From assembly GCA_964230255.1 (NCBI GenBank), contig CAXRGW010000138.1, positions 1 through 22,594 of the forward strand: DNA of 22,594 bases, written 5' to 3'. The notes under the pieces were generated by a model. It was not told the DNA's origin. It made no database searches and saw only the letters and a program-made list of their open reading frames with translations. A program made the translations under genes and the position numbers. This document shows positions 16,577 through 22,594 of the stretch, one piece after another (positions within the stretch are counted from its first letter, which is position 1; every line of letters starts with the position of its first letter). This DNA is from Alteromonas_E sp964230255. GTDB taxonomy: Bacteria; Pseudomonadota; Gammaproteobacteria; Enterobacterales; Alteromonadaceae.

Positions 16577-16605
16577 TTGTCATTATAGGTATGCTGGTAG
16601 ATAAA
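16577..16605 (+). promoter_or_regulatory. Candidate sigma-70 promoter for the envelope-protein gene at 16658
   Basis: TTGTCA (16577-16582), a 17-nt spacer and GATAAA (16600-16605) match the consensus at 5/6 and 4/6. It would start transcription near 16612, just before the Shine-Dalgarno at 16625. On the minus strand the same stretch holds a perfect TATAAT (16587-16582) that could serve tatA but lacks a good -35. Confidence 0.45.
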
Positions 16606-16624
16606 AAGGTCATCGTCAGGCGAT

Positions 16625-16630
16625 AAGGAG
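16625..16630 (+). promoter_or_regulatory. Strong Shine-Dalgarno AAGGAG positioned for an ATT codon at 16637
   Basis: AAGGAG is followed by six bases and then ATT at 16637-16639, in frame with the downstream coding region. The nearest conventional start (GTG, 16658) is 27 nt away from this site and has no Shine-Dalgarno of its own. Confidence 0.6.
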
Positions 16631-16657
16631 AACGCTATTTCATCCCGTTACACACAA

Positions 16658-17623
16658 GTGTTTTATGGACTTAGGGCAATGCTGCTATTTGGCATAGTGA
16701 TGCCGGTGGCGGTAATCGCCAAAGATGCTCAGGAGAATGAGTCAGTCGCTTCTGCGCCAGAACCAATCCCCATCCACGAACCCCAGTGGTTTGACGAGTG
16801 GCATATGAACTTTGAAGATGCTATGAACATCACTGCACAGAGTATTGACAGCTTTTTTGCCTTATCCGGCGATAGTTTCTATCAAGAGGCTACAACGTCA
16901 GGGCGCGTGCGCATTGGTTGGGAGCCTCGCTCAAGGGACTTTGCCGAGATGGACTTGCGGTTCCGAGTTCGCGTACGCTTACCCGCCTTAGAGAACCGCG
17001 TCGATTTATTGCTCACCGATCACGAAGATGATTTACAGGAGAATAGCGTTAAGGCGGCGCGGAATAACCAGCTCAGTAGGCGTGATCAAGCAACTTTAGC
17101 ACTGCGTTTTAGGCGCAGCCCTGACGCCAAAGTCTCGCACCGTATCGGTGCTGGCCGACGCGATCAAGTATTCGTTAAGAGTCGTTACCTAGACCACTAT
17201 GACTTTAATCCTGACATGGCTATTTTTTACGACGCCGAAGTATATTACTACAGTCGTGATCGCCTTGGTGGCGAGCTCGGTTTAAGCTATCAACACCTGT
17301 TATCCGAACACTCGCTAGCGCGCCTGAATAATCGTTATTACTATCGCGACAAAACCAATGATTGGCGTTGGCGGCACGAAGCTCAATATTTGAGCCAAGT
17401 AAATGATACTAGTACCTATATTTATACGTTATTTGTCGAAGGGTTATCACGCCCAAACATGCAAACAGAGCAGGTATTTTTGAGTGCCAGATGGCGCACT
17501 AACCCAACCCGTGAATGGCTGTTTTATGAGGTGGAACCCTTCGTACTGTGGTTGAAGGAAGAAGACTTCAAGCCATCATTTGGCGTTGCCCTGCGGCTCG
17601 AGGTCTTTTACGGCAAGATTTAA
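16658..17623 (+). CDS. Exported envelope protein of unknown function, probable outer-membrane beta-barrel
   Basis: I cannot name this protein. From GTG it has 321 residues. A signal peptide is visible (YGLRAMLLFGIVMPVAVIA, cleavage near AKDA). The mature part has an amphipathic segment (WFDEWHMNFEDAMNITAQSIDSFFAL) followed by alternating polar/hydrophobic strands rich in Arg, Tyr and Asp (for example MDLRFRVRVRLP, AEVYYYSRDRLGGELGLSYQ, RWRHEAQYLSQV). The last strand ends in an aromatic-containing VALRLEVFYGKI. This pattern suggests an outer-membrane barrel, by inference only. GTG is given as the conservative start; the only good Shine-Dalgarno points to the in-frame ATT at 16637, which would add seven residues (MSSRYTQ with the ATT read as Met). 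The stop overlaps the ilvH stop by four bases (TTAA) tail to tail. Confidence 0.75.
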   Translation: MFYGLRAMLLFGIVMPVAVIAKDAQENESVASAPEPIPIHEPQWFDEWHMNFEDAMNITAQSIDSFFALSGDSFYQEATTSGRVRIGWEPRSRDFAEMDLRFRVRVRLPALENRVDLLLTDHEDDLQENSVKAARNNQLSRRDQATLALRFRRSPDAKVSHRIGAGRRDQVFVKSRYLDHYDFNPDMAIFYDAEVYYYSRDRLGGELGLSYQHLLSEHSLARLNNRYYYRDKTNDWRWRHEAQYLSQVNDTSTYIYTLFVEGLSRPNMQTEQVFLSARWRTNPTREWLFYEVEPFVLWLKEEDFKPSFGVALRLEVFYGKI

Positions 17624-18117
17624 GGGCGTAGAGCTTTCTCGCCTCGGGCCAAACCACACACACCAGTGCGAGAAGATTCGATAATGTCGGTGTTCTGCGC
17701 CAAGGTTGTAGCGAAAGCGTCAAGCTTGTCACTGGTACCGGTTATTTCGATGGTGTAATTCGACGCATGCACATCAACAATGCGCGCTCTGAAAATGTCA
17801 ACATTGCGTTTCACTTCGGCGCGCGCTAATTCAGTGCGAGTAGCCACCTTAATCAGCATCAGCTCACGTTCAACATGTGTGCCTTCGGTTAGATCAACAA
17901 CTTTTAGCACGTCAATAAGCTTATTCACTTGTTTGGTGATCTGTTCAATCACCTTATCATCACCGTGTGTGATAATGGTAAGCCGTGACAAGCTCTCATC
18001 GTCAGTCGGCGCTACGCATAAAGAATCGACGTTATAGCCGCGCTGGGAGAATACGCCAACGATTCGCGAAAGTGCACCCGGCGCGTTTTCCATTAATACT
18101 GATATGATCCGCTTCAT
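17620..18117 (-). CDS. ilvH: Acetolactate synthase small (regulatory) subunit
   Basis: The 165-residue subunit activates the IlvI catalytic subunit and confers feedback inhibition by valine. The N-terminal ACT domain (MKRIISVLMENAPGALSRIVGVFSQRGYNVDSL) carries the conserved N-APGALSRI-GLF-like effector site. The C-terminal domain includes VDVHASNYTIEITGTSDKLDAF and SRTGVCGLARG. Length matches E. coli IlvH (163). Its ATG shares one base with the ilvI stop (TAATG), so translation is coupled. No terminator hairpin lies beyond the stop, which overlaps the convergent gene. Confidence 0.97.
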   Translation of the reverse strand: MKRIISVLMENAPGALSRIVGVFSQRGYNVDSLCVAPTDDESLSRLTIITHGDDKVIEQITKQVNKLIDVLKVVDLTEGTHVERELMLIKVATRTELARAEVKRNVDIFRARIVDVHASNYTIEITGTSDKLDAFATTLAQNTDIIESSRTGVCGLARGEKALRP

Positions 18118-19835
18118 TATGTACGCTCCGTCTTACTCAATCGCATATCGTCCATTGCACCCCACTTAATTTGCATTGGATAAACGTGTTCATTTTGATC
18201 AACTGCAATGTCCATAAACACCAAACGGTCTTTTTGCGCAAAGCACTCGGCAATAGCGTCATCTAAGTCGCTGAGTTGGTCGACTTTTATCCCAACATGT
18301 CCATAAGCTTCAGCCAATGCCACGAAGTCAGGCATAGAATCCATGTAGCTGTGTGAGTGGCGTCCCTTGTAAATCATATCTTGCCACTGGCGTACCATAC
18401 CCAAGGCGCGGTTGTTCAATGAGATGATTTTTATTGGCAAGTTATACTGCAAACACGTCGACAACTCTTGAATATTCATTTGAATACTGCCATCACCAGT
18501 AATTACCACTGATGTCGCGTCGGGGTGCGCAAACTGTACGCCCATCGCTGCAGGTAAACCAAAACCCATGGTCCCCAATCCACCACTATTAATCCATTGA
18601 CGCGGATTGGCAAACGGATAATAAAGCGCCGCAAACATCTGGTGCTGGCCAACATCCGAGCTAACATAAGCTTCGCCATTGGTGTGCTTGTACACTACCT
18701 CAACCACCTTCTGCGGTTTAATCACATCCGTGGAATCTTGATATTTAAGGCATTGGCGCGATCGCCATTGCTGAATTTGCTCCCACCAATCAGCGAGCTT
18801 AGTCGATTGATTAGTCAAATCGTGATTATCTAACTCTGCCAATAACTGATCACACACCTTGTTAACTGAACCAACAACCGGAATGTGTGCGTTCACGGTT
18901 TTAGAAATTGACGCAGGATCAATATCAACGTGAATAATATTGGCGTGCGGACAGAACTTATCAACATTGTTGGTAACGCGGTCATCGAAGCGAGCACCGA
19001 GAGCGATGATGCAATCAGAGTTGTGCATCGCTTTATTCGCTTCCAAAGTGCCGTGCATTCCCAACATGCCAAGTGATTGCTCGTGCACACCAGAGAATGC
19101 TCCAAGCCCCATCAAGGTGCAGGTAACTGGCACATTAAGCAACTCAGCCAACTGCGTGACTTGCTCTGACGCATTGGCGTTGATCGCACCGCCACCGACG
19201 TACATCACTGGGCGCTGCGCGTCAACAATCGCTGCAACGGCCTTTTTAATTTGCCGATTATGCCCTTTTTGTGTTGGATTGTATGAGCGCATAGTAACAT
19301 CGTCAGGGAACACATAAGGGTGCTCTTCAAGCACGTTGACTAGGTCTTTCGGCAAGTCGACAACAACCGGACCAGGTCGGCCAGTATTGGCAATGTAATA
19401 GGCTTTAGCAATAGCCATAGGAATATCTTCCGTGCGCTTTACCAAGAAGCTGTGCTTGACCACTGGTCGCGAACAACCCACCATGTCGGTTTCCTGGAAC
19501 GCATCTTCACCAATGTGCATGGATGGCACCTGACCAGACAAAACCACCATAGGGATACTGTCCATATAAGCGGTTGCTATGCCGGTTAGGGTATTCGTTG
19601 CGCCTGGGCCAGAAGTAACCAATACAGTACCCGTCTTGCCAGTCGAGCGAGCATAACCATCGGCCATATGAGCAGCGGCCTGTTCATGACGGACGAGGAC
19701 ATGTTTGACATGATCTTGCGCAAATAGCGCATCGTAAATGTCAAGAACGGCACCACCCGGATAGCCGAACACATGGGTTACTCCTACATCTTTAAGCGCC
19801 TCAACCACCATGGCTGCGCCTGACATCATTTTCAC
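18117..19835 (-). CDS. ilvI: Acetolactate synthase large (catalytic) subunit
   Basis: The ThDP-, FAD- and Mg2+-dependent enzyme makes acetolactate or acetohydroxybutyrate, the first common step of branched-chain amino acid synthesis. It has 572 residues. Glu 51 in VRHEQAAAHMADGYAR is the catalytic glutamate, GARFDDR (280-286) lies in the FAD domain, and GDGSIQMNIQEL (447-458) is the ThDP/Mg motif. The N-terminus MKMMSGAAMVVEAL aligns with E. coli IlvI (MEMLSGAEMVV), which supports the GTG start at 19833-19835. AGGAG (19848-19844) lies 8 nt before it, a better spacing than for the ATG two codons in. No Leu/Val/Ile-rich leader peptide was found upstream, so classical attenuation is unlikely. 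Confidence 0.97.
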   Translation of the reverse strand: MKMMSGAAMVVEALKDVGVTHVFGYPGGAVLDIYDALFAQDHVKHVLVRHEQAAAHMADGYARSTGKTGTVLVTSGPGATNTLTGIATAYMDSIPMVVLSGQVPSMHIGEDAFQETDMVGCSRPVVKHSFLVKRTEDIPMAIAKAYYIANTGRPGPVVVDLPKDLVNVLEEHPYVFPDDVTMRSYNPTQKGHNRQIKKAVAAIVDAQRPVMYVGGGAINANASEQVTQLAELLNVPVTCTLMGLGAFSGVHEQSLGMLGMHGTLEANKAMHNSDCIIALGARFDDRVTNNVDKFCPHANIIHVDIDPASISKTVNAHIPVVGSVNKVCDQLLAELDNHDLTNQSTKLADWWEQIQQWRSRQCLKYQDSTDVIKPQKVVEVVYKHTNGEAYVSSDVGQHQMFAALYYPFANPRQWINSGGLGTMGFGLPAAMGVQFAHPDATSVVITGDGSIQMNIQELSTCLQYNLPIKIISLNNRALGMVRQWQDMIYKGRHSHSYMDSMPDFVALAEAYGHVGIKVDQLSDLDDAIAECFAQKDRLVFMDIAVDQNEHVYPMQIKWGAMDDMRLSKTERT

Positions 19836-19862
19836 AGTTACTACTCCTACGTTTGTTGGGTT

Positions 19863-19877
19863 TAGGGTTTAACCCTA
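19863..19877. promoter_or_regulatory. Perfect inverted repeat TAGGGTT-T-AACCCTA in the ilvI leader
   Basis: Seven-base arms around a single T lie 27 nt upstream of the ilvI start codon and 14 nt before its Shine-Dalgarno. It could be an operator or, with a one-base loop, at best a poor RNA hairpin. The regulator is unknown. Confidence 0.4.
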
Positions 19878-19945
19878 GCATTTCCCACGGACTATACCGG
19901 CAGTACTGGAGCAATAAAACAGAATTTTTGATAAAAGCGAGATAT

Positions 19946-19965
19946 ATATCCCAATATAGGGATAT
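19946..19965. promoter_or_regulatory. Inverted repeat ATATCCC-N6-GGGATAT upstream of ilvI
   Basis: Seven-base arms are separated by AATATA, about 110 nt upstream of ilvI, in an AT-rich stretch that probably includes the promoter. E. coli ilvIH is activated by Lrp, but this sequence does not clearly match the Lrp consensus, so the binding factor is open. Confidence 0.35.
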
Positions 19966-20056
19966 TTTAGGATAAATATACTAATTATAACGACTTTGAA
20001 TCGAGCGCAGAGATGATTTTACATATTATTCACATTTTAACGAAATTTTTATCCGC

Positions 20057-20434
20057 TTAAACATCATCTACAATAATATCCGAATCTTCGATGTCCGACA
20101 CGCTTTCGTCATCATCGTCGTTGCTAGCGACATTACTCGAACCGCAAATGCTGCCCATTTTGGGTCGATTGATCCGGCGTTGATACCTTACCCACGCTTT
20201 TTCCATAGCAGTTTCAGGTTCTTGATGGCCATAGGCTGCTTGCAAAAATTCGTGATCTTCAGGCGTTTCTGGCGCGATTTCACCATCTACTAACGCAGCC
20301 ATTAAACAGCCATACTGTGTAAGTGCTTTGCTTTCATTAATTGAAAAATCACCAGAGCGGGAAAAACCGTAAGGGTAGTTCTTAGGGTCGCTGAACATGC
20401 GTTTTAGCAAATCAAGTCGGGTCGTATTCGCCAT
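20057..20434 (-). CDS. maoP: MaoP-like macrodomain Ori protein (DUF413)
   Basis: From the chosen start the protein has 125 residues. The core reads FSDPKNYPYGFSRSGDFSINE (14-34), then ETAMEKAWVRYQRRINRPK (74-92). This matches the DUF413/YifE family; E. coli MaoP organises the chromosomal Ori macrodomain with the maoS site. The acidic tail (NDDDDESVSDIEDSDIIVDDV) is longer than usual. The frame is open to 20512, but that ATG lies inside the -35 box of the only good promoter. The ATG at 20432-20434 has AGGA upstream and a usual N-terminus, so the upper 26 codons are rejected. In E. coli the gene also lies near an ilv locus, though a different one (ilvGMEDA). A role in chromosome organisation here is inferred from the family only. 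Confidence 0.85.
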   Translation of the reverse strand: MANTTRLDLLKRMFSDPKNYPYGFSRSGDFSINESKALTQYGCLMAALVDGEIAPETPEDHEFLQAAYGHQEPETAMEKAWVRYQRRINRPKMGSICGSSNVASNDDDDESVSDIEDSDIIVDDV

Positions 20435-20483
20435 AACAATTACCATCCTAAAAATGAAGTAAAGGACTATGTCATTAGCTTGT

Positions 20484-20512
20484 TTTTTAAGGCTAAAATC
20501 GCGTTCTGTCAA
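20484..20512 (-). promoter_or_regulatory. Probable sigma-70 promoter of maoP
   Basis: On the minus strand a perfect TTGACA (20512-20507), a 17-nt spacer and TAAAAA (20489-20484) form a good promoter. It gives a start point near 20477 and a leader of about 43 nt. A CATCA-TTT-TGATG palindrome (20514-20526) lies directly upstream of the -35 box. Confidence 0.6.
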
Positions 20513-20858
20513 ACATCATTTTGATGAATTTTATGTGACAGCGCTAAGCCATTATTTTTCCTGATTTTTTGGTATTCATGCCCGAATCATTTCACATACA
20601 ACCGGCTATACGTAAGCAGCGTCAGTCACACTCACTTTAAGTCAGTTTCTAGGATCTCTAATCCCACAGTACCAACCAGTTCCACCTCGCTGCGAAATAA
20701 CCATGTGAGTAATCGGCGGCTCAACCAATTAGCGTATTGGTTAACTTTTCTACAAGCTGGCGAAGTGGATTTGAGACAGACATACAGACACTCTCTAGTT
20801 AGACCAGTTGAAACTAACCAAAAGTGCGCAGGAATGCGACTATTCGTTCGAATAGCCC
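20513..20858. other. 346-nt stretch without a convincing gene, between maoP and lacI
   Basis: The stretch holds upstream sequence of maoP and the 3' side of lacI. Visible structure is limited to the CATCATTTTGATG palindrome at 20514-20526, a 7-bp hairpin AACCAAT / ATTGGTT at 20723-20742, and CTATTCGTTCGAATAG at 20840-20855, three bases beyond the lacI stop. None is followed by a T run, so none is a standard terminator. A reading frame from GTG 20705 (+) runs antisense into lacI and lacks a Shine-Dalgarno. Confidence 0.5.
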
Positions 20859-21857
20859 CTAAAGATTCCGGACTGAATCGCGAAGCACAATGCGCGGTTC
20901 AAACTCGTTTTGAATATCAGGTACCGTTTTCTTGTAAACCGTTGCCATAACAATTTGCGCAGCCATTTGACCCATTTTGTGGATTGGGTTTTCAATCGTG
21001 GTCAATTTGGGGAAAGTATAGTTGCCAAACAACATGTTATCGAAGCCAATCACGCTCAGATCTCGAGGTAACCCTAGTCCTTCATCACGCGCTGCCGACA
21101 TTACACCGGTAGCCATTTCATCGTTACCACAAATCACTGTGGTGAAGTCGATGTTCTGCTGTCTAAAGTGCTGGTATCCTTCCCATCCACCAGTTTGCAG
21201 GTAGTTGCCGGTATACACCCGTCTTGGATCGAGAGCAATACCCGCCTCTTCCAATGCGCGATTATGCCCCTCTAAACGGGACATGGCGTCGTGCTTATTG
21301 CGCGGTCCTGATACGTACACAATATCTTTATGGCCTGAGTCTATTGCCAACTTTGCGGCTAGGTAGCCGCCCAACTCATTATCCAAATAGATACAGTGCT
21401 CTTTCACTTCCTCAATATACCGATTGACAATCACAACCGGCACAGGACCTTTACATAGCTCTATCAGGTACTCATCACTCACACCTTCCACGTGAACAAT
21501 CAACGCATCACAACTTCGGGATACCAAAAACTGAATATCTTCACGCTCGCGCTCGGCTTCAGCATGGCTGGCCGTTACGACAACGTGTTTGTGATGCTTG
21601 CGCAACTCCTTTTCAATCGCACCCATCATATAAGTAAAGAATGGGCTCTTAAGCTCTGTAACCAGCACTCCAATTGAGTCAGAGCGACTTGATGCCAGCG
21701 ACTTTGCGACTGCATTTGGCTGATAATTTAACTGACGCATTGCTTGGTGCACTCTCTCGCGAGTCGATTCACGCACCGCAGAACTGTCATTCAGCACCCG
21801 AGATACCGTTGCCAATGACACGCCCGCTAATTTTGATACTTCGTAAATAGTCGCCAT
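20859..21857 (-). CDS. LacI-family transcriptional regulator
   Basis: The 332-residue dimeric DNA-binding regulator has an N-terminal helix-turn-helix (IYEVSKLAGVSLATVSRVLN, 4-23) and a hinge helix NAVAKSLAS with Leu 54 for minor-groove insertion. The periplasmic-binding-like effector domain begins SIGVLVTELKSPFF at about 61 and includes CGNDEMATGVM and SVIGFDNMLFGNY. Families like this usually sense a sugar. The effector cannot be told; the divergent TonB-dependent receptor suggests an oligo- or monosaccharide from its locus. The ATG has AAGGGCGG immediately upstream. Two family-type operators lie between it and the receptor, one 79 nt from this start, so autoregulation is likely. Confidence 0.95.
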   Translation of the reverse strand: MATIYEVSKLAGVSLATVSRVLNDSSAVRESTRERVHQAMRQLNYQPNAVAKSLASSRSDSIGVLVTELKSPFFTYMMGAIEKELRKHHKHVVVTASHAEAEREREDIQFLVSRSCDALIVHVEGVSDEYLIELCKGPVPVVIVNRYIEEVKEHCIYLDNELGGYLAAKLAIDSGHKDIVYVSGPRNKHDAMSRLEGHNRALEEAGIALDPRRVYTGNYLQTGGWEGYQHFRQQNIDFTTVICGNDEMATGVMSAARDEGLGLPRDLSVIGFDNMLFGNYTFPKLTTIENPIHKMGQMAAQIVMATVYKKTVPDIQNEFEPRIVLRDSVRNL

Positions 21858-21935
21858 TTACCGCCCTTATGTATTCCCTTTCTAGTTATAGCATACCTTG
21901 CCACTGTTCTCACGCACCTCAAAAAAAAGTTCATA

Positions 21936-21949
21936 TGTAAGCGCTATCT
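21936..21949. promoter_or_regulatory. LacI-family operator-like site, lacI-proximal
   Basis: TGTAAGCGCTATCT matches the LacI/CRE-type pattern TGNAANCGNTNNCA at every defined base except the last. It is centred about 85 nt upstream of the lacI start and about 133 bp from the second site. Confidence 0.55.
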
Positions 21950-21974
21950 TCATTAAATGCGAATAATACTAACA

Positions 21975-22004
21975 TTGAAAAAATAAAATTAACTTGATTA
22001 TATA
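21975..22004 (+). promoter_or_regulatory. Weak candidate promoter for the TonB-dependent receptor
   Basis: TTGAAA (21975-21980), an 18-nt spacer and TATATA (21999-22004) match the consensus at 5/6 and 4/6 and give a leader of about 177 nt. An alternative is TTGACC at 22036-22041 with a poor -10 near 22059, which would place the operator at 22069 right at the start site. I cannot choose between them. Confidence 0.3.
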
Positions 22005-22053
22005 CAACAGTTTATCATCGATTGTTAATTTATTGTTGACCAAAATATAAACA

Positions 22054-22065
22054 TAAGTTAACTTA
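22054..22065. promoter_or_regulatory. 12-bp perfect palindrome TAAGTTAACTTA beside the operator
   Basis: This AT-rich palindrome lies 3 nt upstream of the LacI-type operator. It may bind a second regulator or be part of the promoter region. In such AT-rich DNA chance is possible. Confidence 0.3.
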
Positions 22066-22068
22066 AAT

Positions 22069-22082
22069 TGAAAGCGCTTTCA
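22069..22082. promoter_or_regulatory. LacI-family operator, receptor-proximal, perfect 14-bp palindrome
   Basis: TGAAAGCGCTTTCA is a perfect palindrome with central CG. It fits the LacI-family/CRE pattern TGNAANCGNTNNCA at every defined base. It lies about 105 nt before the receptor start, so the divergent LacI protein is the obvious binder. Confidence 0.8.
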
Positions 22083-22187
22083 TCAAAATTAAAAAAGTGC
22101 TTGAAGTGCTGTGTTTTTGCTCGCCAGTTAATCGTAGCCAGAGCATTTACAGCAGCCGTTGAATAAAGATTAAAAAAGGCTTTGATT

Positions 22188-22594
22188 ATGAAAGGTACAC
22201 ACAAGACGTTTAAACGCTCGGTTGTTTCAAAGAGTGTTTCATTGATCTTGGGTGCAAGTCTGGCAGCATCTGCTGCACCAGTATTTGCGCAAGAACAACA
22301 GGACGAAAATGTTGAACGCATTCAGGTCACAGGTATCCGTGGCAGTGTTCAAGAATCAATGAACATCAAACGCGAATCATCAGGCGTCGTAGATGCAATA
22401 TCTGCCGAAGACATCGGCAAATTCCCAGACACAAACTTGGCAGAGTCACTACAACGGATTACGGGTATTTCAATTAGCCGTAACAATGGTGAAGGTAATC
22501 AAATAACCGCACGTGGTTTTGGTCCAGACTTCAATATGGTTACCCTAAATGGCCGTACTATGCCAGGTTCAGCATTACCGGGAGGTGGTGGTAC
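22188..22594 (+). CDS. TonB-dependent outer-membrane receptor, N-terminal part (runs off the window)
   Basis: The receptor imports a ligand across the outer membrane using TonB energy. Only 135 codons are present. A signal peptide (KRSVVSKSVSLILGASLAAS, ending APVFAQ near residue 35) is followed by a TonB-box-like stretch VERIQVTGIRGSVQESMNIK. The plug domain follows with VVDAISAEDIGKFPDTNLAESLQRITGIS and ITARGFG. This N-terminus is typical of Alteromonadales receptors in carbohydrate-utilisation loci. The ATG has AAAGG 8 nt upstream. Regulation by the divergent LacI protein through the operator at 22069 is inferred. The ligand is unknown because the barrel and downstream genes lie outside the window. 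A minus-strand reading frame over its start (22058-22321) is spurious. Confidence 0.93.
   Translation, partial: MKGTHKTFKRSVVSKSVSLILGASLAASAAPVFAQEQQDENVERIQVTGIRGSVQESMNIKRESSGVVDAISAEDIGKFPDTNLAESLQRITGISISRNNGEGNQITARGFGPDFNMVTLNGRTMPGSALPGGGG

Noticed and set aside
20840..20855. CTATTCGTTCGAATAG as a terminator for lacI
   Set aside because: The stem is short with a two-base loop and no T run follows on the minus strand.
20705..20950. An 81-codon plus-strand frame starting at GTG in the maoP-lacI gap
   Set aside because: It has no Shine-Dalgarno and no recognisable motif, and about 90 nt run antisense to the lacI end.
22058..22321. An 87-codon minus-strand frame over the receptor start
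   Set aside because: It is antisense to a clear signal peptide and covers the operator; the receptor frame explains the sequence.

Overview
The window looks like chromosomal DNA of a marine gammaproteobacterium of the Alteromonadales type (Alteromonas, Pseudoalteromonas and relatives). The evidence is the conserved block rho - trxA / rhlB - gppA - hemB - tatD - tatC - tatB - tatA, the near E. coli-like Rho and thioredoxin, a MaoP (DUF413) protein, and a LacI-regulated TonB-dependent receptor with the N-terminus common in polysaccharide-degrading Alteromonadales. No rRNA, tRNA, CRISPR array, insertion sequence or phage gene was found. I saw no gene whose composition clearly differs from its neighbours.

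Layout. Positions 1-146 hold the C-terminus of a LysR-type regulator (+). Positions 165-4295 (-) hold an exported M20 peptidase/amidohydrolase followed 9 nt later by a membrane-bound hybrid histidine kinase. Next are rho (-) with its own intrinsic terminator, a 2-oxoglutarate/Fe(II) oxygenase (-), a divergent Na+/Ca2+ antiporter (+), a bidirectional terminator, and trxA (-). These are followed by the divergent rhlB-gppA pair (+). A tightly packed minus-strand operon, tatA-tatB-tatC-X-tatD-DGC-hemB, runs from 16502 down to 10871. Almost all its junctions overlap or are separated by 5 nt. X is an uncharacterised exported protein and DGC is a 7TM diguanylate cyclase.

Positions 16577-17623 (+) encode a probable envelope protein whose only good Shine-Dalgarno precedes an AUU codon. 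Then come ilvI-ilvH (-), maoP (-) with a recognisable promoter, a 346-nt stretch without a convincing gene, and lacI (-). The last feature is a divergent TonB-dependent receptor cut off by the window end. Two LacI/CRE-like operators lie between lacI and the receptor, so the right edge is probably the start of a carbohydrate-uptake locus.

Most of the window is ordinary core genome. The points worth a second look are the candidate AUU start, protein X and the cyclase inside the tat operon, the palindromes upstream of ilvI and of the receptor, and the relocated maoP start. I did not see a convincing new multi-gene system.
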